A DNA stretch of 64,000 nucleotides from the NCBI RefSeq assembly GCF_042477335.2, contig NC_091727.1:125705501-125769500 (forward strand), given 5' to 3'. A program made the translations under genes and the position numbers. The notes below the pieces were generated by a model. The model was not told the DNA's origin, did no database searches, and saw nothing but the letters and a program-made list of their open reading frames with translations. This DNA is from Ovis canadensis. Its lineage: Eukaryota > Chordata > Mammalia > Artiodactyla > Bovidae. This document shows positions 1-11,912 of the stretch, piece after piece. How positions within the stretch are numbered: position 1 is the first letter of the stretch; every line of letters begins with the position of its first letter.

Positions 1-697
1 TCTCAGCGAAAAGCATTCTCAATGTTACATAAATAAGTCCCTCTCCTCCCTATTCTTGTCCCCGTTCATCATCTTCACTTTTTCCTTTACCTCAAGAAGT
101 TGCATTCTCTAATTCTCTTGGACAGTTCTCTACTGAAGTTCTGTGTTTATACCAAAGACAGCCTGTTAATCACCCAGAGACCTGACCCTCAGATTTCCAG
201 TTTCCTTCAGTATCTTGCTGATAATGTAAATGAAAACAGTGGTTTTCAAACAGTACTTCATTTGGAGATGGGTGAGATTCTGCCTCCCCCATGTCTGATT
301 TGACCAAAATAACTACGCTTCTATTTGTCTCGTGTGTTTGGCTTCCAAGAAAAATTTCATCTGAATAGAAAATTTAAACGAGAAGTGAGAAAGAGAGAGA
401 CTGAGAATGAGAGAGATTTGAAAAGCACTGATTTAGACCATATGGGAAGTAAGTCTACAAGTAATCACAAGGATCTCCAAATAGAGCTCTGGGAACAGTG
501 GAAAAAACCTTTGCTATATCATCTCATCTCCTCAAGACATAGACAAGACTTGGGGCAGTATTGGAGTCATGGTGGGAAATGAAAATATTAAGAAATAAAT
601 TGAAATTAGGTGACGGGGTACAGTTTTTGAGTTATCCATTTGTTCAGGGTCTGGCAGCTCTCTGGAAGTCTGAAATGAATCCACCTATACATCTACA

Positions 698-1950
698 ACT
701 GATTTTTTACAAAGGTACGAAAGTCAATGAGTGGAAGAAAGATAGCTTTTTCAATAAATAGTGCTAGAGGAACTGGATACCCTTAGGCCAAAAAAAAAAA
801 AATCCCAACTTAGACCTCACATCTTACATAAAAATTAACTAAAAAATGGATTATAATTGTAAATGTAAAACATTTAGAAATGAAATTCAGGAGGAAATCT
901 TCTGATGTTTGGCTAGAGTTCTTAGATATTACAACAAAAAGTGCAACCTGTAAAAGAAAAAATGATGAATTAGACAAATTAGACTTCATAAAAATTAAAA
1001 ACTTTTGCTCTCAAAGGCTATGCAAAAGTTATGAAAAGATAAGCTACAGACTGCAAGCCATGTATCTAACCAAAGCCATATATAGAATATAAAAATAACT
1101 GTTAAAACTCAACAATAAGAAAAATCAAGTTAAAAATGAATAAAAGACATGAAAAAACATTTCTAGGAATGTTTTCTTCAACTGAACTCAGGAGGAATTA
1201 TAGATGTCAATTATGCACATGAAAAGATGTTTAACATCATTAGTCATCAGGGAAATGCAAATTAAAACCACAATGGGATATCATTACAATCCCACAAGAC
1301 TGGCTAAAATAAAAAGTGGTGAAAACACCAAATACTGGTGGCAATGTGAATAAACTAGATCACTAATACTTTTCTGGTGAGACTGTAAATGGTACAGTCA
1401 CTCTGGAAAACCTAATATGGCAGTCTTTACCAAACTAAGCATGTAATTAATATACAACTTGGAAATTGTACTCTTGAGCATTTCTCCCAGAGAAGTGAAA
1501 ACTATGTCAACACAAAAACCTGTACATGGATGTTTATAGCTGTATTATTTATAATAGCCTTCAATTGGAATCATCCCACATGTCCTTCAACCAATGAATG
1601 GTTAAATAAACTGTGGTACATCCATGGAATGTTGCTCAGCAGTATAAAGGAGTGAACTACTCTTACAGGCAACAGCTTGATGAATCTCCAGGGAATTATG
1701 CTGATGGGAAAAGCCAATCCCAAAAGGTTATATACTGTATGCTTCCATTTATATAACATCTGAAATGACAAAATTGTAGAGATGGAAAACAGAACACTGT
1801 TTGCCAAGGCTTAGGGATAGGGGAGGAGTGGATGTGGCTATAAAGGGGTAGCACACAAGAGCCCTTTGGTGAGACTACAGTTCTGTATCTTGACTGTCAT
1901 GATGGTCATACAAATATACACATATGATAAAGTCACATACAACTACGCTA
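698..1950 (+). mobile_element. Old L1 (L1M-type) LINE, ORF2 3' part and 3' UTR, degraded
   Basis: The order of segments follows L1 ORF2 and 3' UTR: a stretch like 'ttcaataaatagtgct' at about 750, the segment encoding a degraded ORF2 C-terminus (about 880-1090), then the 'caaccaatgaatggttaaat' block near 1590-1610. Many stops and indels break the reading frame, so it is a fossil copy. It lies in the last DCX intron in the sense orientation. The subfamily is not resolved by eye. Confidence 0.8.
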
Positions 1951-1951
1951 T

Positions 1952-1983
<32 letters not shown>

Positions 1984-1986
1984 ATA
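1951..1986. repeat. (CA)n microsatellite
   Basis: A run of CA dinucleotides of about 14 units followed by imperfect CA/TA units. It follows the tail of the old L1 directly, so it may have grown from that tail. Confidence 0.95.
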
Positions 1987-2190
1987 CATGAATGCATGGA
2001 AAACTGCAAGATTGTTACCATTGGGGGAAATTGCTACCTATTTGTACTTCAAATTCCTGTGAATCTATATTTCAAAATAACAATTAGAAAAAATGTTAGT
2101 TTTTAAAAAAGCAGTCACATAATCTTGCCCATTGCAGAGCCCAAGATGTTAAGAAAAGGAGAGTTAACTTTATCTCTTATCTTCTTACAG

Positions 2191-2247
2191 GACCTGTACC
2201 TGCCTCTGTCCTTGGATGACTCAGACTCACTTGGTGATTCCATGTGA
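2191..2247 (+). CDS. DCX: Doublecortin, terminal coding exon (last 18 residues and stop)
   Basis: DCX is a neuronal microtubule-associated protein that nucleates and stabilises microtubules during neuronal migration. This exon encodes only the tail of its Ser/Pro-rich C-terminal region: 18 codons in phase 0, starting Asp-Leu-Tyr-Leu-Pro-Leu and ending Gly-Asp-Ser-Met, then TGA at 2245-2247. I recognise this as the known DCX C-terminus. The acceptor is strong (TC-rich tract, 'cttcttacag' ending at 2190). The two doublecortin domains and all earlier exons lie upstream of the window. The exon continues into a very long 3' UTR. Human gene order (DCX then CAPN6 in the same orientation) agrees with CAPN6 downstream here. 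Confidence 0.93.
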   Translation, partial: DLYLPLSLDDSDSLGDSM

Positions 2248-3129
2248 AGGAGGAGAGAGTCCAGAGTACAAATGCAAGCTTACCGTTACAATAGGGTACT
2301 TCTGCTCAAGTGTCCAACAGGGCTATTGGTGCTTTCAAATTTTTATTTTGTTGTTGTTGTTGTTACTTTTAAAAACACACTGTAATATGTTGGGTTTATT
2401 TTCCTGTGATTTCTCCTCTGGGCCACTGATCCACAGTTACCAGTTATAAGAGATAGATTGATAACCATCCTTTGGGGGTAACTTTCCAGGGATGCAAAAT
2501 GTACTAGTCCGTGATCTTTCTATTGGATACTTAGGCACCTGCATTATTTTCCCCCATCTCGCTTTCCTCATCCATGACAGTCTTCCCTCTGCAGAGAGTT
2601 GTTTACACACATAGCACTTAAGATGTGTGTGGGGGTGGGGAGGGGAAAATCATTGGCAAATCCAAGAGTGACAAACATAAGTGTCCCTTGTCTCCCCATC
2701 TCAAGAAAGCTGGAGGATCCTGGGAGGACAGCAAGGCAGCTCCCCAGCCTGACACTTCACTCCTGATTGAAACTCTAGTTTGTTTTTTAGCACTAATTCT
2801 GGCTGCCAAGGGGGAGAAACACCAGCAACTTGTCATTCTGACACCAAAGGCTTAGGACCCTGGTGTAGGATAGCTTAAAGAGACTAGGCAAAATTGGAAA
2901 ACACTGTAGACATTTCAATAGTGTTTATAAAGCACAGTGAATTCCTTGTCAACATCTCCACTGGGGCAATTTAGAGTCAATAAGCAATTAATAACAGTTG
3001 GGGGTGAGGGGCTTTCATATACCTGGGCCCTCTAAGAAGCTGTCTAACCTAGTGAGTTAGGACACAAACTGTACGGTATCCATCTATCTCTGTTCTATTG
3101 AATGCCTTGTTAACAGCCAACACTGAAAA

Positions 3130-3852
3130 CACTGTGAGAATTTGTTTTCAGGTCTGACACCTTTCAGTCGCTTTTTATAGCAAGAAACCAATATCCTTTT
3201 TATAAAACCTTGTGTCTGTATTTCAGGAGCAAACTCTTCAAGCTCCTTTTTTATAAACTGGTGATTTTTCTTTTGTCTAAAAAACACATGCAGAAAATTT
3301 ACCAAAAAAAAATGCAGAAGAATAACGTAGTTTAGAAACCATGCTGTCACTGCCAAACAGAAACTTCCAGGAAGAAAAAAAATGAATAGCAGAGGCCAAT
3401 TCAATAGAATCAGTCTTTTGATAACTTTTTAACAGTTATGCTTACATTAATAATTTCAATGTGGACCAGACATTCTAATTATATTTTAAATGAAATGTTA
3501 CGGCATATTTTAAGCAGCTTTTTTATCTATATTCCTGATATTTCATACTGAAGACACAGAATCCTTTCTCTTTGCTATAAGGACTGATCATTTGAAATAG
3601 TTCTCAGTCTTTGAGGTACAGGTTCATAACACTGCTTTTTGTCTATAATCATAGCCCATAATGGCAAAGACAACTAAATTTAAGTGAAAGCCATGCATGC
3701 CAATTCTGTGTTTGCTTTTAGCAGATATGAAGATATCCTTATTTCATTGTAATTGTTCAGATAGTTGGAAAGGTGCAACATTCAAAGTCAAGCTGCTGTT
3801 TGGCTATTGAATGGCTTGCATTTGTTCCTCTGCTTTAACTGGAATGAGCTTG

Positions 3853-3903
<51 letters not shown>

Positions 3904-4025
3904 TGCATGCACATGCATGCGTGCATGCATGCACACACACATAGCTGATTCATATTTAGGAGATATTACAGGACACCCTGACATGAATCAGTGGCAACTT
4001 TATGGTATTGCTGATGTGCACTGTG
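3130..4025 (+). promoter_or_regulatory. Two candidate miR-128 sites in the DCX 3' UTR
   Basis: CACTGTGA at 3130-3137 is a full 8-mer complement to the miR-128 seed. CACTGTG at 4019-4025 is a 7-mer. miR-128 repression of DCX is, to my recollection, reported in neuroblastoma. Whether these particular sites act is not shown by sequence alone. Confidence 0.35.
3855..3943. repeat. (GT)n / alternating purine-pyrimidine tract
   Basis: Eighty-nine bases strictly alternate purine and pyrimidine: a (GT)n run, then GCGC, GCATGC repeats and a short CACACA end. It lies inside the DCX 3' UTR. The GU run and the ACAC end could pair in RNA. Confidence 0.95.
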
Positions 4026-5055
4026 TAGGAGGAAATGCACTGATGGAAGGGGTAGATCAGATGCCCCGAGACAAGCTTCAGTTGTCCTTAGCTACAAGGA
4101 AAATCCAGATAATGGCAGTATTGATTCCTGGTAAAACTGGTCATTGAAAAACCCCAAAGTATGAGAATCTCTTTTTGCCCCCTCTCCTTTGTTTGTAAGC
4201 TGTTAGAAATCATTAAGAAGCCCATTTTACTTACCCGCCACTTCTTTCTGGAAGCTAAAGTTTTGCTTAGTGCCTCCCAGAAAAATTTGTAGTTAACTGG
4301 GAAAAATTGGTACTTGGGTTGGAGGCTGTAGAGAGGGGTAGGAGGTCAGTATCTAAATTACAGACCAGATTCCCCAAAGATTCCACCCACAGTCTTTCTC
4401 TAGATATCATTTAGTCCAATTCCTTCCATTTAAAGTGAAAGGCAGGCGGAGGCAGCCAAATGACCATCTGGTGAAGAGCAGGACCAGAGAAGAAACTCAG
4501 ATTTCCTCATGTCCACACCCTAGGCTACCTCTCTGAGCATTCCCTTGCTTGTGCCACATGTATCATTAGAAAATATTCAGTGGCCATATTTTCCTCAGAA
4601 TGATCTTTCAACCTTCTATAATAATCAATGCATTTCTATTATTATCTTCTATAATAATAATAGAATTTCTATCTTTAAAAAAATAAATAATCAGGAAATG
4701 TTTCTGTACTGCCAATTTAGGGGACTTTGGTCTAGTTCAAACTTCAAGCCTTTAACAACTGCATTTTAAATTGGCCCATTTTCAAGGCAAAAGAGAAAAA
4801 ATCTGGTTGTTACTGAGCTCCTTCAGTCCTGTCATTCACAATTTTACCCAATCCAGTTTTACCACAAATGTCCCGTTGTATTACCTTCTGCACAGTCAGC
4901 AAATAGCAAGTCAGTCAACAAGGATTTGCCACCACTCCCCCTATTCTCCCTCCCTCTTAGACACACATGCACACACACAATCCATCTATTGCTTGTTCCT
5001 ACCTCCTGATTTTTCTCCCTTACAGAAATAGAAATAGGGACAAAGAAGGGGAAAA

Positions 5056-5063
5056 TGTATATA
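5056..5063 (+). promoter_or_regulatory. Pumilio-type motif TGTATATA
   Basis: Exact match to the UGUANAUA consensus in the DCX 3' UTR. Two further exact matches lie at 7985-7992 and 9885-9892 (both TGTAAATA). Confidence 0.4.
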
Positions 5064-5223
5064 TGGGGCTGGGCTGAACAACTTCATAAGTAGTGTTAAC
5101 TAGGGGTAAATTGAGAGAAAAGTTCCTTTTCTCTTCACTGTTTTGGAAAGGATAGCCATTAGCATGACTGCTTTGTGTCCTTACGGACTTTAGTATTAGC
5201 CTAGACTGAATCATACAGTTTTC

Positions 5224-5400
5224 GAGCTGGAAGGAATCTTCAGATCATATCATTACTCCAAATTCCTCATTTTCAGGCCAGGAACGGAGATGCAGTGGTA
5301 AAGTAATTTCCCCAAGGTCACACAGCTGGCTAGGGGCAGGGCTGGGATTAGAACCCATATCTCCTGGCTCTCATTCCAAGGCCTTTCCCACTGAACTGTA
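5224..5400. repeat. MIR-like SINE in DCX 3' UTR
   Basis: It contains the MIR core look: 'aaggtcacacagctgg' near 5313-5328, followed by 'gggattagaaccca' and flanking ancient SINE-like sequence. Old mammalian repeat, probably shared with other mammals. Confidence 0.6.
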
Positions 5401-5904
5401 CTGCCTTCCACCAGGCTGCTGAGAATTCTTTCCCAGGGTCATGTTGCATCTTGGAGCCATATGCTGCTGCCCTGATCTCAGTGGGAAATCCACCCAGCAA
5501 CCTAATACAGCTCTTTCTCCCTATATTCACATGGTTCCCATCCACATGGACTGCAGAGGTCCTCAGAGAGAAGCAGGCATTGAGGACCAATAGGAATAGT
5601 GGGGTTGCTGCCCTTGTCCATCAAGCACCTGGGATCCCTGCCCACCTTGAGGAGTCCTCAGAACAGTCCCTGGAGCTCCTGCTCTGTTCAAATGGGATGG
5701 GGGAAGACTGGTTTCTCCTGTCAGTTCACTTCATCTCATCTCATATGGGTTGGTCTTTGTAGGCTGAGGTAAATGGTTCTTGTTCCTAGAGCAGGGAAAG
5801 GAAAGAAGGGAGAGAGGGAGGGAGAAATAATAGCTTTGTTTATCCTGACTTTCTGAGATGACTTTTCAGTATTTTTTAAGTGAGTGTGGCTACCATTCCC
5901 TGGC

Positions 5905-6037
5905 CTGGAGGAGGGCATGGCAACCCACTCCAGCATTCTTGCCTGAAGAATCCGCATGGACAGAGGAGCCTGTGGGGCTACAGTCCATGGGGTCACAAAG
6001 AGTCGAACATCACTGAAGTGACCAAGCACAGCACAGC
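5905..6037 (+). mobile_element. Bov-tA SINE (5'-truncated) in DCX 3' UTR
   Basis: Typical body: 'caacccactccagcattctt' then the 'gacagaggagcctg' block and the 'acaaagagtcgaacat' tail. A perfect 13-bp target duplication, ACCATTCCCTGGC, flanks it at 5892-5904 and 6038-6050. It is therefore a ruminant-lineage insertion in the DCX 3' UTR, in the sense orientation. Confidence 0.93.
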
Positions 6038-6054
6038 ACCATTCCCTGGCAATG

Positions 6055-6086
6055 ATTTATTTATTTATTTATTTATTTATTTATTT
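6055..6086. repeat. (ATTT)n repeat
   Basis: About eight ATTT units a few bases past the target duplication of the SINE at 5905-6037. In the DCX mRNA these would form overlapping AUUUA pentamers, an AU-rich element by sequence. Confidence 0.9.
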
Positions 6087-6762
6087 TAATTGGAGACTAA
6101 TTACTTTACAGTATTTTGATGATTTCTTTTAAAATATGGGGATGAGACTAGCTAGAGAAAATAACCTGACCTTGCGGTGGTTGTGTTCATCCACAATTTT
6201 CCCATAGCCATCCAGCATCAATGGAGACAATTTCCAGGTATAAGCAAGGGGCTTTGTGACTAAACTGTACCCTGGCTGATGTTAAACACTGACTCCTTGT
6301 ATTTGCACTAAAATAGCAAGCTATGCGCTGTATACACCATACTTATCTTGTTGTGTACACTGCTCATGTGGCCTTCCATGGCAGAAACCAGGGCAATGGG
6401 GTCTGAACATGTAGCTTTCCCCACAGTGAGGTTCTTCCTGGGAACTAGGTATTCATCAGTTTAGTTCTGAAAGACCTCCTTCCAGGCTTACCTCACTCCT
6501 CTGGAAATTCTCTCTCCTTCTTGCTTCTCCTCCTCCCTCAGTGGTAATCAAGGAACCTTAAAGGAAATGTATTGTTATCGGAAGAAGGCAGGAAGAGCGG
6601 GTTTGAATCTCCAGATTCTTCTTTGAGTCACCCAACCCAAGTCTTAGGCCAGCAATCGAATGTTTGCCTTGGACAAAATTACATCAGCTTCTTAGTCCCT
6701 TTAGTACTCTGGATGGACATGTCCCTAATCCCCCTCATATTTATTTCTGAATAGCTTATCTT

Positions 6763-6763
<1 letters not shown>

Positions 6764-6802
<39 letters not shown>
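6764..6802. repeat. (AC)n microsatellite in DCX 3' UTR
   Basis: About 19 uninterrupted AC units. No SINE abuts it. Confidence 0.95.
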
Positions 6803-6804
<2 letters not shown>

Positions 6805-9800
6805 CTCCCTTGGACAAGGGTACAAGCATGCCATGTCTCCAAGATGAGCTCTAGCACACTGATGAGAATGTTCCCCCAGCTCAGTGCTCCTCAAAAACAT
6901 CTGTGCCAAGGGACTTCCCCAGACAGACACAGTGGGATAGTGGTGTTTGAATGACCTCCCCCTACTGTCCAGTTTACCACGGCAATAAAAACATGCATAT
7001 TTCTTTCTTTTAAAGCCACTGGAACCTGTCCTTGGCCACATGGAGTCATTTGGATTTCTAAGACCAGGCCTCACTCTTGTATTGCCATTGCATTAAGGGA
7101 TTTGACCTAGAGGCCTAGGCTGGCTTCCTAAGTAAACCATCTGTGTTTTGAACAAGGGGTTAGAGTCTTAATGTTTTAGTCCTGGGAACATAGAAAGAAT
7201 AAAGGCCTAGCGATTGACATGCCAGAAATGACCTGAGACCTCCTATGTAGCCATGGAGCCTTACAATTGCTGGGCTTCCTGGGTCTCTCTCCTGATGTGG
7301 AACTTTGAGGCTGTTACACTCTGCCTCTCCCCAAGAAGGAGACCCCATATGTAGCTTCATCCACAGTTCGATAATCCCATTCAGGGTTGACTCTTTGTTA
7401 CAGGTATGACCACCTGGAACAAGGATACCGCCTTGATTCCGCTCACCTACCTTTTGGCTAGAGATACATCTCCAGCAGGTTCTCTGGCTTTGGGTGGCCC
7501 AGACCCAGTCCGGTGATGTTGACACTCAATGGATTGCCCATAGTCAGCTCTAAGTGGCATGATAATGGGCTGAGACAACACAAATCATTTCTTAAAAACA
7601 AATTCCCAATTCTCTTCTTCCTCTGGCTAGCAGAACTCACTTCCCTAGTAGATACAAGGCTGGAGGTTCTTGCTACACAGCAGGCAAGACACGTCTTCAG
7701 GAAAGAAAATGCATTTCTAAACCCACAGAGCACTGGCTCCAGCAGGCAACCTACTATGGGCTGAGACTTAACAGCTTCACCAAGCCCCTTCCTCTTTTTC
7801 TTTTCAGAGACAAGAAGGCTTCTCCATCAGTCAATCTTTGAGTATATCTGGCTGAAGAATTCTGCTCCTCCTATCTCTTCAGGAAAGGGTGACTTCTTCC
7901 TCTGTCTCTCCTACCCTGGTCTCCAAACTTGTCTCCATCCCCACAGTTCTAGTGTGATCTTTACATTCAACCTTTTGAGTTGAGTGTAAATAAGCTTCTT
8001 GCTTATTTTCAGGCCTCCTAGTGTGACACTGGTTATCATATGACAAGACTCTTGAATCACCTACCCCTTCTAACTGCCTAACATTTTATTCCTTAGTTTA
8101 TAGACTTCAACATCTTCTGGAATCAGAAGCTATCTTGTCTTACCTTGGATGCCTGGGGCTGGGGGGTATAGAATTCTCATCGGGAATTAAGGCATCTTCC
8201 TGCTCCCAAGAGAAGGACAGTCTAGTTGGGAGAGGAAAGATGGCACAGAGAAGTCAGAGCAAACATCTTGTAAACTAAGATGAAGACTTAAAAGTATTGG
8301 AACTTCTCATTTCGAGGTTAATAATCTGAGGAAATCAATGTGTTTTTTTGCCAGTCTCTACCTTACCTCCCCTGTGTATCTCAGTCTTTTCTTTCTTTCT
8401 CCACTTCACCATATTTGCTCTCAGTTTTATACTTCCCGCATTATAGACATCTATCCTTTGTCCTCTGCAATTCTCTTTCTCTCTCTTTTAATATTTCCTT
8501 CCTCCTTATCTAAGTATTGGATGTATACCTCTTCTTAGCCCTGTGATTTTGCCTTGGTGATGAGTAGTTATTTCCAGATTAATGAGCCCTGATCCTACGA
8601 GAGTCCCGTTAGAAGTCTGTTGGTGGGGAGCAATCCGAGCCTGGCCCTTTCTCCAACAATTTCAGTTGTAATTCATCGAAGCAGATCCTCACACACAGTT
8701 TCATTATAGCTCACATATCTTTGGGTCTTTGCCTTCCAAGCATTGTACAGAATACTTTGTGGTTCATTTTAGTCCACCATTTTGTGGTGCAGTGAAGTAT
8801 GCTCAGAAAAACAATCAGCTGAACAGAAAAATCCACCTATGGATTCATACCAGCTAAATACTATGAATTGATTTTGTTTAATTTCCTCATAATTTTAAAA
8901 GCTGCAATATAATATAGTGAGAGACCACAGGTAATTTCTCCTGTCATATGGTTTGGTTGGACAGGGGTGTTGGGTGGGGTGGGGGGCAATTTGTTTTAAC
9001 TTTTACTGTTACACAATAAGCTCTCCACAATAATCTTATAAACACTAAGGCTTGCCAAATGTTGAATTTTTTAAAGCTAAACTTATAGGTGATTGGGATT
9101 GGTTTAAATGTTAAGGGTGTTTAGCAATTCCATAATATAAACAGAAGCATTCACATAATTAAATTTTATTTTTCCTTCTGTTACTAAATCCACCTAAACA
9201 TTTACTATTGATGCCAATTCTTCATGATCCCATGCAGGCAATCCATATAAGAGTAATTAATGGCACTAAATAAGCCATCTTGGAGGTACTAATTTATTCA
9301 ACAGGGTGCATAGCCCTTGGGAATGTCACTGCTTAGCAAGACCTTATGGAATGCCCTTTCCAATGCCAGTTCTTTTTAAGTTCTCTTAAAGGGATTTGAG
9401 CAAGTAAGAGGTTGTACCAAAATGTCTCCAATGTATGGTCCTGTAATATATTGCAGCTTGAAGCCAATGATCCCTTATGACTTGTACACAACTAATGCAT
9501 GTTTTGATTGAATTTTGCATTTCTCACGTGTGGTAAGTTCTTTACAATGTTTTCGGTCACCTTTTTGTGCCATTAAACTTGTACAGAAAACGCTTTTATG
9601 GCCATTTTCAAAGGGAGAAAGTTCAAAATGGAACAGCCCACCCTTTCTACCCTATAGCTGTAGTTAGAACTCAGTTACTGTAGCGAAACAGCTGTAATTG
9701 GTGGTTGTAGTGTTAGAGGTGTTAGCTTGCTAGTGACTAGCTTTGGAGAGTAAATGCATGGTATTATTGTACATCACATTTCTTAAATAACTCATTTTAA

Positions 9801-10737
9801 CCTCTGAAAAGAATATATTCTTCCTTGTGGTCCCTCTTCCCTCCCTTGCCTTCTCCCTCCCCCTGCTCCCAGATGTCTTATGGTTGTAAATAACTGATTT
9901 AAGGCCCAATAATTTTTGCCAAGTAAAGTCAGCAAAGAACAAACAAACCAGAAAGGGGGAGGAAAGAAAGACATTTCGCAATGGTCTCTCAGCAGTTATT
10001 GACCATTTCTCAAGGAATGGCATTGTGATCAAAGACTCAGCTCGCCTTTGAATAAAAATCAGTGGCAAATTGGGAGCCTCTTTGGCCATTTGATGACATT
10101 GCAAATTGAATAATTCTCAGAATCACCCATAATCGAAACACAGTGGGCAACACTTATCCTTGCAGCAGTGTTGAGATATTCAGAGGCTCTCAGAAGGTTC
10201 TGCTTGACCAATGACCAATAATTGTGTTTTAGAAAAGAGAAAGACAATAGATATTTAGGGATTTTTAGCTGCCCCTTTAGAACAGTTATAGTGAGAAAAG
10301 ACAGGGACACGGGTTTATGTGCACTGCTGTCAGTTTCCCAGGCAATGCCCAGCCTGCTCTTAGCCTGAGATGCAAAAGCAGTGTTCCAAGAAGGCATCCT
10401 CCTTGATGGTTTGCTGTTCCCACTTGGACTGGTAGGTTTGGTGAGGCCCATGTAAACCAGCTGGAGCAGACCCTTTTCATCTCCTGTGCCTGTTAATATC
10501 CCTCTTCCTCCCTCCACAATTTGATGAGGGCTTTCTTTGGTCAGAGGACTTCAAAGTCTAGAGAAGTTCTCCATGTGTGAAATGTGTTGTGAACTGTGAA
10601 TGCTGCAGATTCACAGCATTCGGTACCGGGCAGCCGCAGAGCTGCTCTTGCAATCATTTTGGCTCTCAAGCTCTGTTCTTCATCTCATGCTCATTTCTGT
10701 GTACATTTGCAAGATGTGTGTAATGTCATTTTCCAAA

Positions 10738-10743
10738 AATAAA
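10738..10743 (+). terminator. DCX: DCX poly(A) signal AATAAA
   Basis: Canonical hexamer, followed about 50 nt later by a T-rich and GTTT-containing stretch that could be the downstream element. Its distance from the stop codon fits the long DCX 3' UTR. Recognisable insertions become dense after this point. Confidence 0.7.
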
Positions 10744-10765
10744 ATTCGATTTCAATATTTCTGGC

Positions 10766-11702
10766 TGACATTCTCTCTCGCTCCCTGTTTGTTTTTTTTT
10801 TTTTTTTTTTGAAGCATTGAAGCAATGATCATATAACCACAAAATGTCCAAGCTGGCAGAAAAACTTAGACATTATTTTGTCCAACCCCTTAATTTTATA
10901 GATAGGGAAGTTGAGGGTCAATGTGGGATGGAAAGACCATAATTAACAGCACTGCACATTTACAACATGTAAGGTCTCAGATCTCCCTTCCGGAGTTGAG
11001 CAGGAATCAAATGACCTCTTTATGTTTAATGATGCATAAGCCAAGGTTAGTCCACGTCATCAGAATAGGTGGTCACTTCTAGTACTGCGATTATTTCAGA
11101 GGCCCAAGAAAAGTCTCCATATGGCTTCTTTCAAAACACTTTTTCCTGCTGCTTGCAATTCCTTGACAGTGTGGCTCTTCTCTCTCCAAGATTTGATCTG
11201 CAGCTACTCTCCAGGAGAGGGAACACCTACGTATCTTATTCACCTTCAGGCATAAATGACTAATTGAGTGTTTTTCTCAGTTAGGATTTTATTAACAGAA
11301 CACAAGGTGTTGGGCTTGTGAAGAGATTGATGGAGAGGGAGGGAGGGAGGAAAGGGCACAGAAAGAGGAGGCAGAGATCCCGGGAAATAGTTTGACCAAC
11401 CTCACCATGAGGGTCAACCCTGCAGCTTGCATCTGACCTGTGTTTGGAGAAGCAAACTGCCAGTATCCTAGCTATTCCCGAGGGCTAAGATGATTAAGAA
11501 TGCTTTCTCCAATCAGTATTTTATCAACTAGCCCCGTGACCATCACTTTGGTGGAGACAATGAAAGTAAATGGGGAGGACTTCTTAGTGATTCTAATCCA
11601 AAGAAAAGATCTAATAATTGGACAGGCCAGGCCAGTCTTCGTCCCCAATATCATCAGGCCTTTCTCATTGATGATTTCTCACAGTGTCACTTTCTTCCAA
11701 GG
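10766..11702. other. Intergenic, little recognised
   Basis: It starts with a run of about 18 T at 10793-10811. A faint MIR-like piece lies at about 10840-10930. I see no gene or recent transposon in the rest. Confidence 0.6.
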
Positions 11703-11912
11703 TAAGTCTCTTCAGTCATGTCCGACTCTATGACCCTATGGACCATAGCCACGAGGCTCCTCTGTCCATGGGATTCTCCAGGCAAGAATATTAGGGTGGG
11801 TTGCCATGCCCTCCTCCAGGGGATCTTCCTGATCCAGGGATTGAACCTGCATCTCTTACATCTCCTAGATTGACAGGCAGGTTCTTTACCACAAGCGCCA
11901 CCTGGGAAGCCC
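11703..11912 (-). mobile_element. Bov-tA SINE
   Basis: Reverse-strand copy. It runs from 'cttcagtcatgtccgactct' through 'ctcctctgtccatgggattc' to the tRNA-derived end 'ctgggaagcc'. Nearly full length. Confidence 0.93.

Larger units (their letters stand above)
1..2190 (+). other. DCX: DCX last intron (partial, 3' part)
   Basis: This stretch lies upstream of the DCX terminal exon and ends in a pyrimidine-rich tract and AG at 2189-2190. I see no further DCX coding exon in it. About 698-1990 is an old L1. Positions 1-690 show nothing I can name. That it is a single intron is inferred, because the previous exon lies outside the window. Confidence 0.8.
2248..10765 (+). other. DCX: DCX 3' UTR (about 8.5 kb)
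   Basis: From the DCX stop codon to about 20 nt past the AATAAA at 10738-10743 there is no coding gene. The length fits what I recall of human DCX, whose mRNA is about 9 kb and mostly 3' UTR. Internal AATAAA motifs at 4682-4687, 6984-6989 and 10051-10056 could give shorter forms. Visible contents are a GT/Z-DNA tract at 3855-3943, a MIR-like piece at about 5224-5400, a Bov-tA SINE at 5905-6037, an ATTT repeat at 6055-6086 and an AC repeat at 6764-6802. The 8.9-10.7 kb part is free of recognisable repeats. The exact 3' end is inferred from the signal and the expected length. Confidence 0.8.

Noticed and set aside
3841-3950. Regular repeats as a CRISPR array
   Set aside because: These and the other short repeats are microsatellites in a mammalian genome; there are no spacers.
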